Counted from the first letter of the stretch, positions 1 through 7,027 are shown. The stretch: DNA of 10,073 nucleotides from Spirochaeta sp. (GCA_030635565.1 DAOVYP010000050.1:1-10073), one strand, 5' to 3'. Numbers and translations are program-made. The notes: generated by a model from the letters alone, not told the origin.

Positions 1-2
1 AA

Positions 3-974
3 CTACTTAATCTTTGTCTTATACGGCCCTTCACCATCGTAGAAACGTCCCAGCCATTTGTCCCAGGGAATCGTTCCTCCGCCGAAGTTGCAGGAGACGT
101 ATCGGTGGTGGAGGTAGTGGAAGTAGTCCCCAACCGGCCAGGACTTTCCGTAAAGCGGTCCTTCGAAACCGGTATGACCCTGGGCTGGAGTGAGGGCTGT
201 CAGCTGGGCGTCGTAGAAGAAGTGCATGGGGTGTGAAGGTACGACGAAGTGGATGAGCAGGCAGCTTAAATACCCGACATGTTCCACCGGATGCATGGAC
301 ATGCCCGACCAGGGTGCGGGATTCGGATTCTTGTGGTGATTGCTGTGGATAGCCCGGAGCAGGGGCTTCCAGTGCAGCAGACGGTGAATAAAATAAAAAT
401 GAGTCTCTCGCCAGAAAGGGATGATGAGAAACCAGGCAATGAACCAGACCGGATTGGCGGCCCAGGATGCCAGAGGGGCCATTCCGTTGGCGGCGGCCCG
501 GATCCACCACACTTCATATGCCGTCCAGATGGGAGCGCCGGAAACGCAGGTCCAGAAAATATTGTCCAATACCTGATTCCTGAAGAGGAATTTCTTTTTG
601 CCTTTCTCCTGCCATTTGGGATCGTATTTTCCCATGCGGCCCTGAACCCTCTTCATATACAGGGTGAAGTGATAGAAACCGAAGACGATCCAGAGCAGGG
701 CCAGGTTGCGCAGGAGCATCAGCGCGATCCATCCGGCGGAAAGTTCCTTTGTCGTCGCCAGGTCGGCCTGGAGAAAGAACCATGTGGTCGCTGCCAGGAG
801 GACATAGCTGATATGCCGGGGCCAGAGCAGGCCGCCCCAGCCGAAGAGCCATTGCAGTATTTTCAGGGGCCGGATGGGCCATTGGAACAGCGGAGAGTAT
901 CTGCAGGGATAGTCCGGCCTCCAGTAACCCTTCTCATCGTATCGGCCGTATTCAGCGCCCTCTTCATTTGCCAT
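3..974 (-). CDS. Sterol desaturase / fatty acid hydroxylase superfamily membrane protein
   Basis: This is a 323-residue integral membrane protein of the superfamily whose members use a histidine-coordinated di-iron centre and O2 to hydroxylate or desaturate lipids. The histidine clusters are visible in the usual order: HRLLH (residues 197-201), HSNHH (210-214) and HYLHH (286-290), with extra histidines at 192, 228, 232 and 267. Hydrophobic stretches lie at about 55-70, 80-104 and 172-188, so the histidines would face the cytoplasm. The C-terminal WDKWLGRFYDG is typical of the family. The ATG at 974 is preceded by GAGGAG (983-988 on the complementary strand), a strong ribosome binding site, and the stop is TAG at 3-5. 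The gene stands alone and is divergent from the thioredoxin gene. The family is secure. The substrate (sterol, carotenoid, fatty acid or ether lipid) cannot be told from sequence. Confidence 0.9.
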   Translation of the reverse strand: MANEEGAEYGRYDEKGYWRPDYPCRYSPLFQWPIRPLKILQWLFGWGGLLWPRHISYVLLAATTWFFLQADLATTKELSAGWIALMLLRNLALLWIVFGFYHFTLYMKRVQGRMGKYDPKWQEKGKKKFLFRNQVLDNIFWTCVSGAPIWTAYEVWWIRAAANGMAPLASWAANPVWFIAWFLIIPFWRETHFYFIHRLLHWKPLLRAIHSNHHKNPNPAPWSGMSMHPVEHVGYLSCLLIHFVVPSHPMHFFYDAQLTALTPAQGHTGFEGPLYGKSWPVGDYFHYLHHRYVSCNFGGGTIPWDKWLGRFYDGEGPYKTKIK

Positions 975-1092
975 GGGATGATCTCCTCGCGGTTGAACTG
1001 TTCAATTGTTATCGATTTTATCAGGAATCTCCTGCAATAGGTTATCCGGGATTGACGGTGGATTGTCTAAAAAAGGGATAATAGATTTTCCG

Positions 1093-1103
1093 GGGTGCCA
1101 CCC
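1093..1103. promoter_or_regulatory. Perfect inverted repeat GGGTG-C-CACCC in the divergent intergenic region
   Basis: GGGTG (1093-1097) and CACCC (1099-1103) are perfect inverted arms around a single C. A one-base loop is too tight for an RNA hairpin, so a dimeric DNA-binding protein site is more plausible. It lies in the middle of the 213-bp region between the divergent genes and stands out as GC-rich in AT-rich surroundings. No regulator can be named. Confidence 0.3.
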
Positions 1104-1131
1104 GCTGAACTCCCTTCCATTCAGGTAGTTG

Positions 1132-1160
1132 TTGATTCTTAACTGATATATCCATACATT
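1132..1160 (+). promoter_or_regulatory. Candidate promoter for the thioredoxin-like gene, proximal
   Basis: TTGATT (1132-1137) and TACATT (1155-1160), 17 nt apart, each match four of six consensus positions. This would place transcription start about 20 nt upstream of the ATG at 1188. It overlaps the -10 of the opposing promoter candidate, so the two could compete. A second, more distal candidate is TTGACG (1052-1057) with GATAAT (1077-1082), but its 19-nt spacing is long. I cannot decide between them. Confidence 0.3.
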
Positions 1161-1186
1161 TATATATCAATATATATAGGTGTCAA
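1159..1186 (-). promoter_or_regulatory. Candidate sigma70-type promoter for the sterol desaturase-family gene
   Basis: On the minus strand a perfect TTGACA (1186-1181) is followed after 16 nt by TATAAA (1164-1159), which matches five of six positions of the -10 consensus. Transcription would start near 1152 and give a leader of roughly 178 nt before the ATG at 974. The -35 hexamer lies directly next to the ribosome binding site and start codon of the divergent thioredoxin gene. The whole stretch is AT-rich, so part of the match could be chance. Confidence 0.45.
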
Positions 1187-1187
1187 T

Positions 1188-1586
1188 ATGACTATTGTTA
1201 TTATCATTGCTGTTCTTTTGGTGTTATTTTTCGGATTTCAGTACCTCACCATCTTCAGGATGAAAATGAAAAAAGGTAAAGCGGCTCCGGAACTCACCGG
1301 CTCCTTCGGTAAGGCCATTAACGGCGGTAAGACAGCTCTGTTTTATTTTTACAGTCCCTCCTGCGGGGCCTGCCGCTCCATGACTCCGGTTGTAGAGGGG
1401 TATACAAAAAATAATCCCCGCTGCTTTAAAGTTGATGTATCCAGGGATATGGATACGGCTCGTGCATTCGGCGTTATGGGGACCCCATCAACGGTTCTTG
1501 TGGAAAGCGGTGTAATACAAGAATTCATCGTCGGCCCCCGGCCGGTACCGGAATTAACAGGGATGCTGGAGATGACCCGGAGCTGA
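1188..1586 (+). CDS. Membrane-anchored thioredoxin-like protein
   Basis: This 132-residue protein has one N-terminal hydrophobic helix (residues 2-20) followed by basic residues (RMKMKKGK, 24-31). After that comes a compact thioredoxin fold. The active site is CGAC (C59 to C62) after the beta-strand LFYFYSPS, and the conserved cis-proline is P100 in MGTPST. The spacing is normal for a thioredoxin of about 100 residues. With an uncleaved anchor the redox domain could lie on either face of the inner membrane. The basic segment directly after the helix favours retention in the cytoplasm by the positive-inside rule, but an exported domain is also possible. The ribosome binding site is weak (AGGTG at 1178-1182, 5 nt from the ATG). 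It is followed on the same strand by an exported DUF2202 protein, which may be a partner (inference). A thiol reductase or thiol-disulfide exchange role is likely; its target is unknown. Confidence 0.85.
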   Translation: MTIVIIIAVLLVLFFGFQYLTIFRMKMKKGKAAPELTGSFGKAINGGKTALFYFYSPSCGACRSMTPVVEGYTKNNPRCFKVDVSRDMDTARAFGVMGTPSTVLVESGVIQEFIVGPRPVPELTGMLEMTRS

Positions 1587-1624
1587 ACCCGATCCGACAG
1601 TCAAATACTTGCATTTAATATAGG

Positions 1625-1642
1625 CTGTTCACATATTGTTCA
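1625..1642 (+). promoter_or_regulatory. Tandem 7-bp direct repeats with an 11-bp period (PhoB/OmpR-type site candidate)
   Basis: CTGTTCA (1625-1631) and TTGTTCA (1636-1642) are direct repeats separated by four bases, CATA. The 7+4 bp layout is that used by PhoB/OmpR-family response regulators, and the unit resembles the Pho box repeat CTGTCAT. It overlaps the -35 of the promoter candidate for the DUF2202 gene, which suits an activator site. The surroundings are AT-rich and there are only two units, so chance cannot be excluded. Confidence 0.3.
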
Positions 1643-1664
1643 TATATATTTTGAATACTATATT
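1636..1664 (+). promoter_or_regulatory. Candidate promoter for the DUF2202 gene
   Basis: TTGTTC (1636-1641) and TATATT (1659-1664) lie 17 nt apart. The -10 matches five of six consensus positions and the -35 matches three. Transcription would start near 1671. A short inverted repeat, GAATA-CTA-TATTC (1653-1665), covers the -10 and could be a repressor site. An independent promoter fits the 126-bp gap behind the thioredoxin-like gene. Confidence 0.35.
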
Positions 1665-1670
1665 CAGTAA

Positions 1671-1687
1671 TCGGGCAAAAAGTCCGA
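1671..1687 (+). other. Small hairpin in the leader of the DUF2202 gene
   Basis: TCGGGC and GTCCGA can pair over six positions, including one G-U wobble, around the loop AAAAA. The sequence ATATAAATATTTTTT follows. It could act as a weak terminator for the thioredoxin-like gene or as a leader stem just ahead of the DUF2202 ribosome binding site. Stability is modest. Confidence 0.25.
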
Positions 1688-1702
1688 ATATAAATATTTT
1701 TT

Positions 1703-1708
1703 GGAGGA
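1703..1708 (+). promoter_or_regulatory. Ribosome binding site that fixes the DUF2202 start
   Basis: GGAGGA lies 4 nt upstream of the ATG at 1713. A TTG at 1701 in the same frame overlaps this site and so cannot be the start. The ATG choice also gives a clean signal peptide beginning MNRK. Confidence 0.75.
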
Positions 1709-1712
1709 TTTT

Positions 1713-2306
1713 ATGAACAGGAAAGTTTTATTTACAGCAGTTATCTTAATTGTCGCCATGACCTTGGGAATCAACGCATGGGGAAACGGTCCGGGCAATG
1801 GCTCTTACGAGATGTGTGATGAGTGTCAGGCCATTTTAGAATCGGCCGATCCCGGAGCCTTGAGCGAAGCGGAAATTGCCGGTCTTCTCCTGATGCGGGA
1901 AGAGGAAAAGCTGGCGCGGGATGTTTATCTCTATCTGGCCGATCTCTGGGACCATCGTGTGTTTTCCAATATCGCCAGGAGCGAGCAGGCACACATGGAC
2001 CAGGCGGCTCTTCTTCTAGAAGCCTATGAACTGGCCGATCCTGTCGTGACTGACCCGGAATTCGGAGAGTTTACCAGCACCCTACTGGCAGGCCTGTACC
2101 GGGATCTGACGACTCAAGGCGCAATATCCCTGGAAGAAGCCATGGCTGTCGGGGTTGCCATCGAGGTTCTCGACATTGACGATCTTGAAGGTCTGATTGC
2201 CGATACCGACGAAGAAGCGATCCTGATGGTTTATGATAATCTGCTCAAGGGATCTCAAAATCACCTGTCGGCATTCCAGCGGCAACTGGATCGTTTCGGG
2301 AGTTGA
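1713..2306 (+). CDS. Exported DUF2202 ferritin-like protein
   Basis: This is a 197-residue protein when started at the ATG with the good ribosome binding site. Residues 1-23 form a signal peptide (MNRK, then a hydrophobic core, then NAWG), so it is probably periplasmic. The rest matches DUF2202, a ferritin-like four-helix family. It shows MREEEKLARDVY (61-72), SEQAHM (90-95), an acidic helix around VAIEVLDIDDLE (148-159) and GSQNHLSAFQRQL (180-192). The Glu and His residues of these helices are the likely metal ligands, as known for ferritin-like folds. The biochemical function of DUF2202 is not established. An odd feature is a CxxC pair (CDEC, residues 35-38) at the start of the mature chain, ahead of the domain. 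The thioredoxin-like gene lies 126 bp upstream on the same strand, which makes a redox link conceivable. The gene ends before a strong terminator. Confidence 0.87.
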   Translation: MNRKVLFTAVILIVAMTLGINAWGNGPGNGSYEMCDECQAILESADPGALSEAEIAGLLLMREEEKLARDVYLYLADLWDHRVFSNIARSEQAHMDQAALLLEAYELADPVVTDPEFGEFTSTLLAGLYRDLTTQGAISLEEAMAVGVAIEVLDIDDLEGLIADTDEEAILMVYDNLLKGSQNHLSAFQRQLDRFGS

Positions 2307-2320
2307 CGGATTAAAGTCTC

Positions 2321-2377
2321 ACTTTCGGAGTGCCCTTCGGGATAAATACCCCCGGATGTACTCCGAAAGTTTCTTTT
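2321..2377 (+). terminator. Intrinsic terminator between convergent genes
   Basis: ACTTTCGGAGT (2321-2331) pairs perfectly with ACTCCGAAAGT (2360-2370), and a smaller CCC-TTC-GGG hairpin (2333-2341) sits inside the 28-nt loop. The T-rich TTTCTTTT (2370-2377) follows on the plus strand, so it should end the DUF2202 transcript. On the minus strand the stem also lies 14 nt beyond the adaptor stop, but only a short T run follows there. Its use as a two-way terminator is possible but weaker on that side. Confidence 0.75.
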
Positions 2378-2393
2378 GAATTCTTTAGAATTC
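2378..2393. repeat. Inverted repeat GAATTCT-TT-AGAATTC over the adaptor stop codon
   Basis: Arms GAATTCT (2378-2384) and AGAATTC (2387-2393) are perfect inverted copies around TT. The right arm encodes the last two residues (EF) and most of the TAA stop of the RND adaptor gene. It may add a small 3' hairpin to the adaptor mRNA, or may simply be chance. Confidence 0.4.
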
Positions 2394-3767
2394 AGACCTT
2401 TCCGGCAGGTATTCCCTCGTTTCGACGACATTCACGGCGCTGCCGTCCCGGAGATACGATTGTCCCTGAAGGACAATCAGATCACCCAGATTCACGGGAC
2501 CGATTATCTGAATCAGTGGTCCCCTCGATTGTCCCGTATCCACGGGAACCTTTTCCGCTTTATCGGCACTGATCCTGAAAAGATACGAATTGTCACCCTC
2601 AGTCATGATGCTTTCTTTAGGAACGACGAAGTTCGAGCTGTATCGTACCATTTGTATCTGTGCTTCCATCAACATACCGGGCAGGAGTCTCTGATTCGGA
2701 TTATCAAATTCGGCTGTAACCTCGTACGTTCTGTTTGTATCGGCTTTTAAACCTACACCGGTGACAAACCCATCAAGTATATGGGCAGGTGCCGAAGCCT
2801 GTTTTGCGACGACCCGGCTCCCGTTTTTTATCCGGGTGATGACATTTTCAGGAACCTGAACCTTGATGGCGATATCTTCGATATCGATGATTTCTACGAA
2901 GTCTCCCGCTCCGACTTGCTCATTAATCCTGAACGAAATTCCGGATACAAACCCCCTGGCCGGGCTGATAGCCAGTGTGGCTCGGAGGTTTTCCTGGAGA
3001 TTTTCGATTTCTGTCGTTTTCCCCAATTGAATTTTGTCATAGTTCAGTTTCGCTTCTTCCCAGGTCTGCTGAGCTTTATCACTTTCAGATCTTGAAATCA
3101 GACCCTTGGGGAAAAGGCTGCTGGTAACCTCATAATATTCCCGGGCTTCGTTGAGCTTGATGGCTGCAAGTTCCAGATCGTTGTCCCACTTTTCACTTGT
3201 TCTTTCGATGTTTTTCGCAAGGGTATTGTTATCAAGTGAGAATAAGAGGTCTCCGATTTCGACAAAATCACCTTCGGAAACATACAGGGATGCTACCGTT
3301 CCGGAGGATTCGGGATTCACCCGGATCTCATGCCCGGCGACAAGCTCCCCCAAACCGTAGTAATACAAATCAATTTCAACCGAAGTCAGGCTGCCGACAA
3401 CAACCGGGATGATTGAAGATCCCCCGCCGCCGCCGCTCCCCGGCCTTTTTACCTCAGGTTCCTCTGCCGTGGCTTCCGCGGCAGGGGCAGTTTCGGACGG
3501 GACCGAATCTACCAGGAACTTATCCCAGGATTCCTGCTTCTTCTCATCGGTAAAAGTATCCCATTTATCCTGTGTCGCATTTGAACCCGGAGGGGGAGAA
3601 CTGAGATCTACGACGACAGCCACGGCCGCCGGGGATTCACTATTGCCTTCCTTTTCCGGGATTGCAGGGCCGGTATCGGCCGTATTCTGATCGGGAAGCT
3701 TTGTGCATGCGGTAAACGATATTATCAGAATAAATATTACAACGAATAAAGTACGGAAGGATTTCAT
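2385..3767 (-). CDS. RND efflux periplasmic adaptor (membrane fusion protein), lipoprotein
   Basis: This 460-residue HlyD/AcrA-type adaptor joins an RND pump to an outer-membrane channel. A lipoprotein signal (residues 1-20) ends in the relaxed lipobox FTA-C21. Next comes an unusual linker of about 97 residues (22-118): Ala/Pro/Ser-rich stretches, a charged segment with two WD pairs (69-82), and a poly-glycine hinge (110-118). The adaptor core starts at about 122. The first half of the biotinyl-lipoyl domain has PESSGTVASLYVSEGDFVEIGDLL (read in parts at 152-175). A helical hairpin spans about 181-265, the second lipoyl half (SPARGFVSGISFRINEQVGAGD) lies near 268-289, and the beta-barrel and membrane-proximal regions follow to the end. 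The start ATG overlaps the stop of the RND gene (ATGA, 3764-3767) and has AGGAGA upstream inside that gene, so the two are translationally coupled. The linker makes it longer than the usual 350-400 residues. Confidence 0.93.
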   Translation of the reverse strand: MKSFRTLFVVIFILIISFTACTKLPDQNTADTGPAIPEKEGNSESPAAVAVVVDLSSPPPGSNATQDKWDTFTDEKKQESWDKFLVDSVPSETAPAAEATAEEPEVKRPGSGGGGGSSIIPVVVGSLTSVEIDLYYYGLGELVAGHEIRVNPESSGTVASLYVSEGDFVEIGDLLFSLDNNTLAKNIERTSEKWDNDLELAAIKLNEAREYYEVTSSLFPKGLISRSESDKAQQTWEEAKLNYDKIQLGKTTEIENLQENLRATLAISPARGFVSGISFRINEQVGAGDFVEIIDIEDIAIKVQVPENVITRIKNGSRVVAKQASAPAHILDGFVTGVGLKADTNRTYEVTAEFDNPNQRLLPGMLMEAQIQMVRYSSNFVVPKESIMTEGDNSYLFRISADKAEKVPVDTGQSRGPLIQIIGPVNLGDLIVLQGQSYLRDGSAVNVVETREYLPERSEF

Positions 3768-6700
3768 TCTTCAGTCTCCTCATCTATAAAAATAGGTATT
3801 TTTCTTTTAAACCCGAGCTTTAAATCCTCAACGATCCGGTAAATAACCGGGAGTACGATAAGGGTCAATATCGTAGAGGCCATGAGGCCGAATATGAGGG
3901 ATATACTCAACTGTGCAAAATTCACGTCTTTGAATGCCAGTGGGAGAATCCCGCCGATGGTTGTCAGTGTTGTTGCCAGGACCGGACCGAACCGGCTTTT
4001 ACCCGCATCGGTCAGGGATTCATTCAGGGACATTCCGTTCGTTCTGTTCCTGTTGACCGTGTCGATTAGAACAATGGCGTCGTTGACCGCGATACCGACT
4101 AATGCAATGACACCTAAAAAGGCATAGAGGCCGAAATTATTCCCTGTAATCAGGAGTCCGGTAAAGACTCCAATCGCCGCCATGGGAACCGAGAGCAGGA
4201 TTACCAGGGGTTGGGTCAGTGAGTTGAATTGCACCGAGAGTATCAGGAAAACGACCAGGAGGGCGAGAGCCAGGTTCAGTGTCATGGCACTGAACGAAGA
4301 ATCGAGATCTGCAGCATCTCCAGCCCATGTATACTGGACCCCTTCAGGCAGGCCTTGTTCCGCAATCAATCGGTCGATATCCGCCACGGCGTTCCTGATG
4401 TTCGCATCAGGCATGAGCTGGGCATAGACTGTAACTGTTCTATCCCCCCCGCTGTGCCGAATCGTTCCGAAACCTCTCGTTTCCGCCAGGGCGGCAATCT
4501 GTGTCAGTGACAACATCGTTCCGTCTTTCAAAGGAATGAGGATTTTATCCAGGTCCTGGACGGAATCGAGTTTTTTATCGGTCGTTGCGAATCGAATAGG
4601 CAATTCTCCATCCGGGTTTATCAGCGCCCCCGACGTCTGCCCGCTTATGAATGATTTGACGATTTGGCCCAGGGATGACGCATCAACTCCCTGATCAGCG
4701 GCCATGATAGGCTTCATAAGAACCTGAACCTCAGGAAAACCCCTTTCAAAGTCCGTGTAGGGATTTCCAACCCCTTCGACATCCGACATCATTCCGACCA
4801 GATTCCGGGTGGAAGTAGCCAGAATGGCCAGATCGTTTCCTACGAACTTTATTTGTATCGGGCTGTTGGCGGATTTTCCTCCTGCCGACGTACCAATTGT
4901 TATCTTGGTTCCCGGAACGGTTGAAAACATCTTCAGGAGTTCGGGGATTTTTTCTTTTGTCGTCCAGGATCTTTCATCCCCGGATTTGAGATTGACGACA
5001 ATCTCAGACTCTCTCATCGAGTCCACCCCGACTTCGGAATAAATGCTGTTAACACCGTCAAGACCGAGGAGCAAATTTTCAATCTTTCTCGTGACTTCGT
5101 CCGTATCTTCCAGGGAACTGTGCTCGGGAGTCGACATGACAATGTAGAGAGAGGATTCGTCCATGACTGGAAACAATTCGATTTTCATTAAACCCAAAGG
5201 AATCGTGGACATGACAAGCACCAGTGCCAGAAGGGTGATGAGGGGTACGAGAATCCGGTTCCTGCGCTTACTCATCAGCCTTGTGAGTGCTTTTTTATAG
5301 GCATTCGCCAATTTGTCGAACCCGTCCACTTTTTTGTATCTGGCGATGATTCTTATCGCGAGGAATCCGGCTATGAGAAGTGCCATAATCAGAGAAAGTA
5401 AACCCGGGCGACCATTCGTAGAAAACGCGATAATAAATACTGCGATTATAATCAGGGCTTCGGTGAGTTCTCTGGTCAATGAAAATTTCCGTGTTTTTCT
5501 TATGCCGGTTGTTTGAGGTAAAAAGCGGGATGTCATAGTCGGCGTGACACTCAGGGCAATCAGGAGCGAAGCTCCGACGATGAAGATGATGGTGATGGGA
5601 ATGACACTGATAATAAGCCCGATCCGGCCTTCCATGAAAGCCAGGGGGATAAAAGCGGCCATCGTCGTCAAAGTCGCGGCAAGAATTGCGGGCGCGACTT
5701 CCGCCGTCCCCTGCTTGGCGGCTTGAATCCGCGATAACCCCTTCATTCTGAAAACGGTGACATTCTCCACGACGACTATCGCATTATCAACCAGCAAACC
5801 CAAAGCGATGATCATGGCCAGAAGAGTCATCGTGTTAAAGGTCATCCCCGCGAGATTGAGCGCAATAAAAGAAAAGAACAGGGAAAACGGTATGATTAAT
5901 GAAGCAATAAAGGCTTCCCTGAATCCCAGGAACAGATAGAGGACGATTAAAACGATCAGGAGACCCGATAGGGCGTTCCCCAACACGTCGTCAAGATCTT
6001 CCTGTACGGAAACGGCATCATCCTGAAGTACCAGGATATCCAGGCCTTCCGGGAATCGGCCGCTTCCCATGTCGTTGATGACGGTTTTGACGGCGTTACT
6101 CGGGCCGATGATATCCGTCCCGCCGTCCCGGTAAAGTGAAATTGTGATAGCGGCTTTCATGGCCGCATTTTCCGACCCCAGGTTTACCGATCGTCTGGAG
6201 TAATTTGTCGTCGGCCTGTAGGTCTCCTCGACTACTGCGATATCCTTGAGAAACCTGATGTCTCCCCCGGGCAGAGGTATAAGGGTTTTTCGTATCTCGT
6301 CCACGTCTCCATAAGAAGCCAGGACCCGGATGTAATAATGCACGCCATCCAGAATGGCATCTCCGGCGGGAGTATCCTTATTACGCATATTGACAGCCTG
6401 AATCAGATTGTCGGCCGTCAGGTTGAATTCGGCCAAACGGGCCTGATCAATTGTAATCCTGATTTCCGGATTCTTATCCCCCGATATCTTCACATCACTC
6501 ACACCGTCGAGGTACAACAGTTCATCCATCAATAAATCGGCTGCCGATTTAAGTTCGGATGGAGAGAGATCTCCACTCAAACTCAGAACCATGAAAGCAC
6601 GATTCGCCGTAGTGGAAACCTTGATGGAAGGTGCATCCGCTTCATCGGGCATGTCGTTGACAGACAGGACGGCTTGATTAACCTCGGTGATTTTCTCATC

Positions 6701-7027
6701 GATGTCCGCTTCCGGATAGAAGTCCAGCTGTATTTCCGATCTGCCCGCCAGAGACGATGAGGTTAGAAATTCAACATCACCGATACCGGCCAATACGGCC
6801 TCGAGTTTATTCGTCACGAGAAATTCGACATCCTCAGGAGTGGCTCCCGGATAATTGACGTTGACTTTGATTTTCGGAAAAACGATTTCAGGCTTGGATT
6901 CTCTGGCAAGAGTTTTGTAATTGAAAAGTCCGAGGACGATCAATAATCCCATCCCCAGATAGACGATTCTGTAACGGTTGATACAGAGGGCTGAGAACCT
7001 TCCGAGAGAGTTGTTCGTACTATTCAT
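3764..7027 (-). CDS. RND-family efflux transporter, inner-membrane subunit (AcrB/HAE-like)
   Basis: This 1087-residue proton-driven exporter shows the duplicated RND layout. The first membrane helix is at about 20-37. The first periplasmic porter region runs to about 345 and opens with YPGATPEDVE (59-68). Helices 2-6 span about 350-505, helix 7 about 592-610, the second porter region about 612-905, and helices 8-12 about 915-1065. Helix 4 carries GLLVDNAIVVVEN (410-422), so the first proton-relay aspartate (D414) is present and the second position is N415. Helix 10 carries GIAVNDAIVLID (978-989), where AcrB has a lysine. Both variations are known in RND branches other than AcrB. Two additional hydrophobic segments (about 523-536 and 543-562) lie between helices 6 and 7. 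GGAGGA just upstream of the ATG supports the start. The gene is followed, with ATGA overlap, by its adaptor. Substrates (drugs, lipids, metals) cannot be assigned, though the heavy-metal motif pattern of CusA is not apparent. Confidence 0.95.
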   Translation of the reverse strand: MNSTNNSLGRFSALCINRYRIVYLGMGLLIVLGLFNYKTLARESKPEIVFPKIKVNVNYPGATPEDVEFLVTNKLEAVLAGIGDVEFLTSSSLAGRSEIQLDFYPEADIDEKITEVNQAVLSVNDMPDEADAPSIKVSTTANRAFMVLSLSGDLSPSELKSAADLLMDELLYLDGVSDVKISGDKNPEIRITIDQARLAEFNLTADNLIQAVNMRNKDTPAGDAILDGVHYYIRVLASYGDVDEIRKTLIPLPGGDIRFLKDIAVVEETYRPTTNYSRRSVNLGSENAAMKAAITISLYRDGGTDIIGPSNAVKTVINDMGSGRFPEGLDILVLQDDAVSVQEDLDDVLGNALSGLLIVLIVLYLFLGFREAFIASLIIPFSLFFSFIALNLAGMTFNTMTLLAMIIALGLLVDNAIVVVENVTVFRMKGLSRIQAAKQGTAEVAPAILAATLTTMAAFIPLAFMEGRIGLIISVIPITIIFIVGASLLIALSVTPTMTSRFLPQTTGIRKTRKFSLTRELTEALIIIAVFIIAFSTNGRPGLLSLIMALLIAGFLAIRIIARYKKVDGFDKLANAYKKALTRLMSKRRNRILVPLITLLALVLVMSTIPLGLMKIELFPVMDESSLYIVMSTPEHSSLEDTDEVTRKIENLLLGLDGVNSIYSEVGVDSMRESEIVVNLKSGDERSWTTKEKIPELLKMFSTVPGTKITIGTSAGGKSANSPIQIKFVGNDLAILATSTRNLVGMMSDVEGVGNPYTDFERGFPEVQVLMKPIMAADQGVDASSLGQIVKSFISGQTSGALINPDGELPIRFATTDKKLDSVQDLDKILIPLKDGTMLSLTQIAALAETRGFGTIRHSGGDRTVTVYAQLMPDANIRNAVADIDRLIAEQGLPEGVQYTWAGDAADLDSSFSAMTLNLALALLVVFLILSVQFNSLTQPLVILLSVPMAAIGVFTGLLITGNNFGLYAFLGVIALVGIAVNDAIVLIDTVNRNRTNGMSLNESLTDAGKSRFGPVLATTLTTIGGILPLAFKDVNFAQLSISLIFGLMASTILTLIVLPVIYRIVEDLKLGFKRKIPIFIDEETEE

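Noticed and set aside
279..1040. Long plus-strand open frame of 253 codons opposite the sterol desaturase-family gene
   Set aside because: It has no recognisable domain and is arginine-, proline- and glycine-rich like an antisense shadow. The opposite strand carries three intact histidine motifs and a good ribosome binding site.
1161..1178. TATATAT palindrome-like run before the thioredoxin-like gene, considered as an operator
   Set aside because: Arms TATATAT and ATATATA are simple alternating AT sequence that pairs by composition alone, so it is not reported as a separate site.
1701..1712. TTG start four codons upstream for the DUF2202 gene
   Set aside because: This TTG is part of the GGAGGA ribosome binding site region for the ATG at 1713, which also gives a normal signal peptide.
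3409..3690. Plus-strand open frame opposite the adaptor linker
   Set aside because: Low-complexity composition on both strands keeps this frame open. It has no plausible start context or domain, and the minus-strand adaptor is continuous here.
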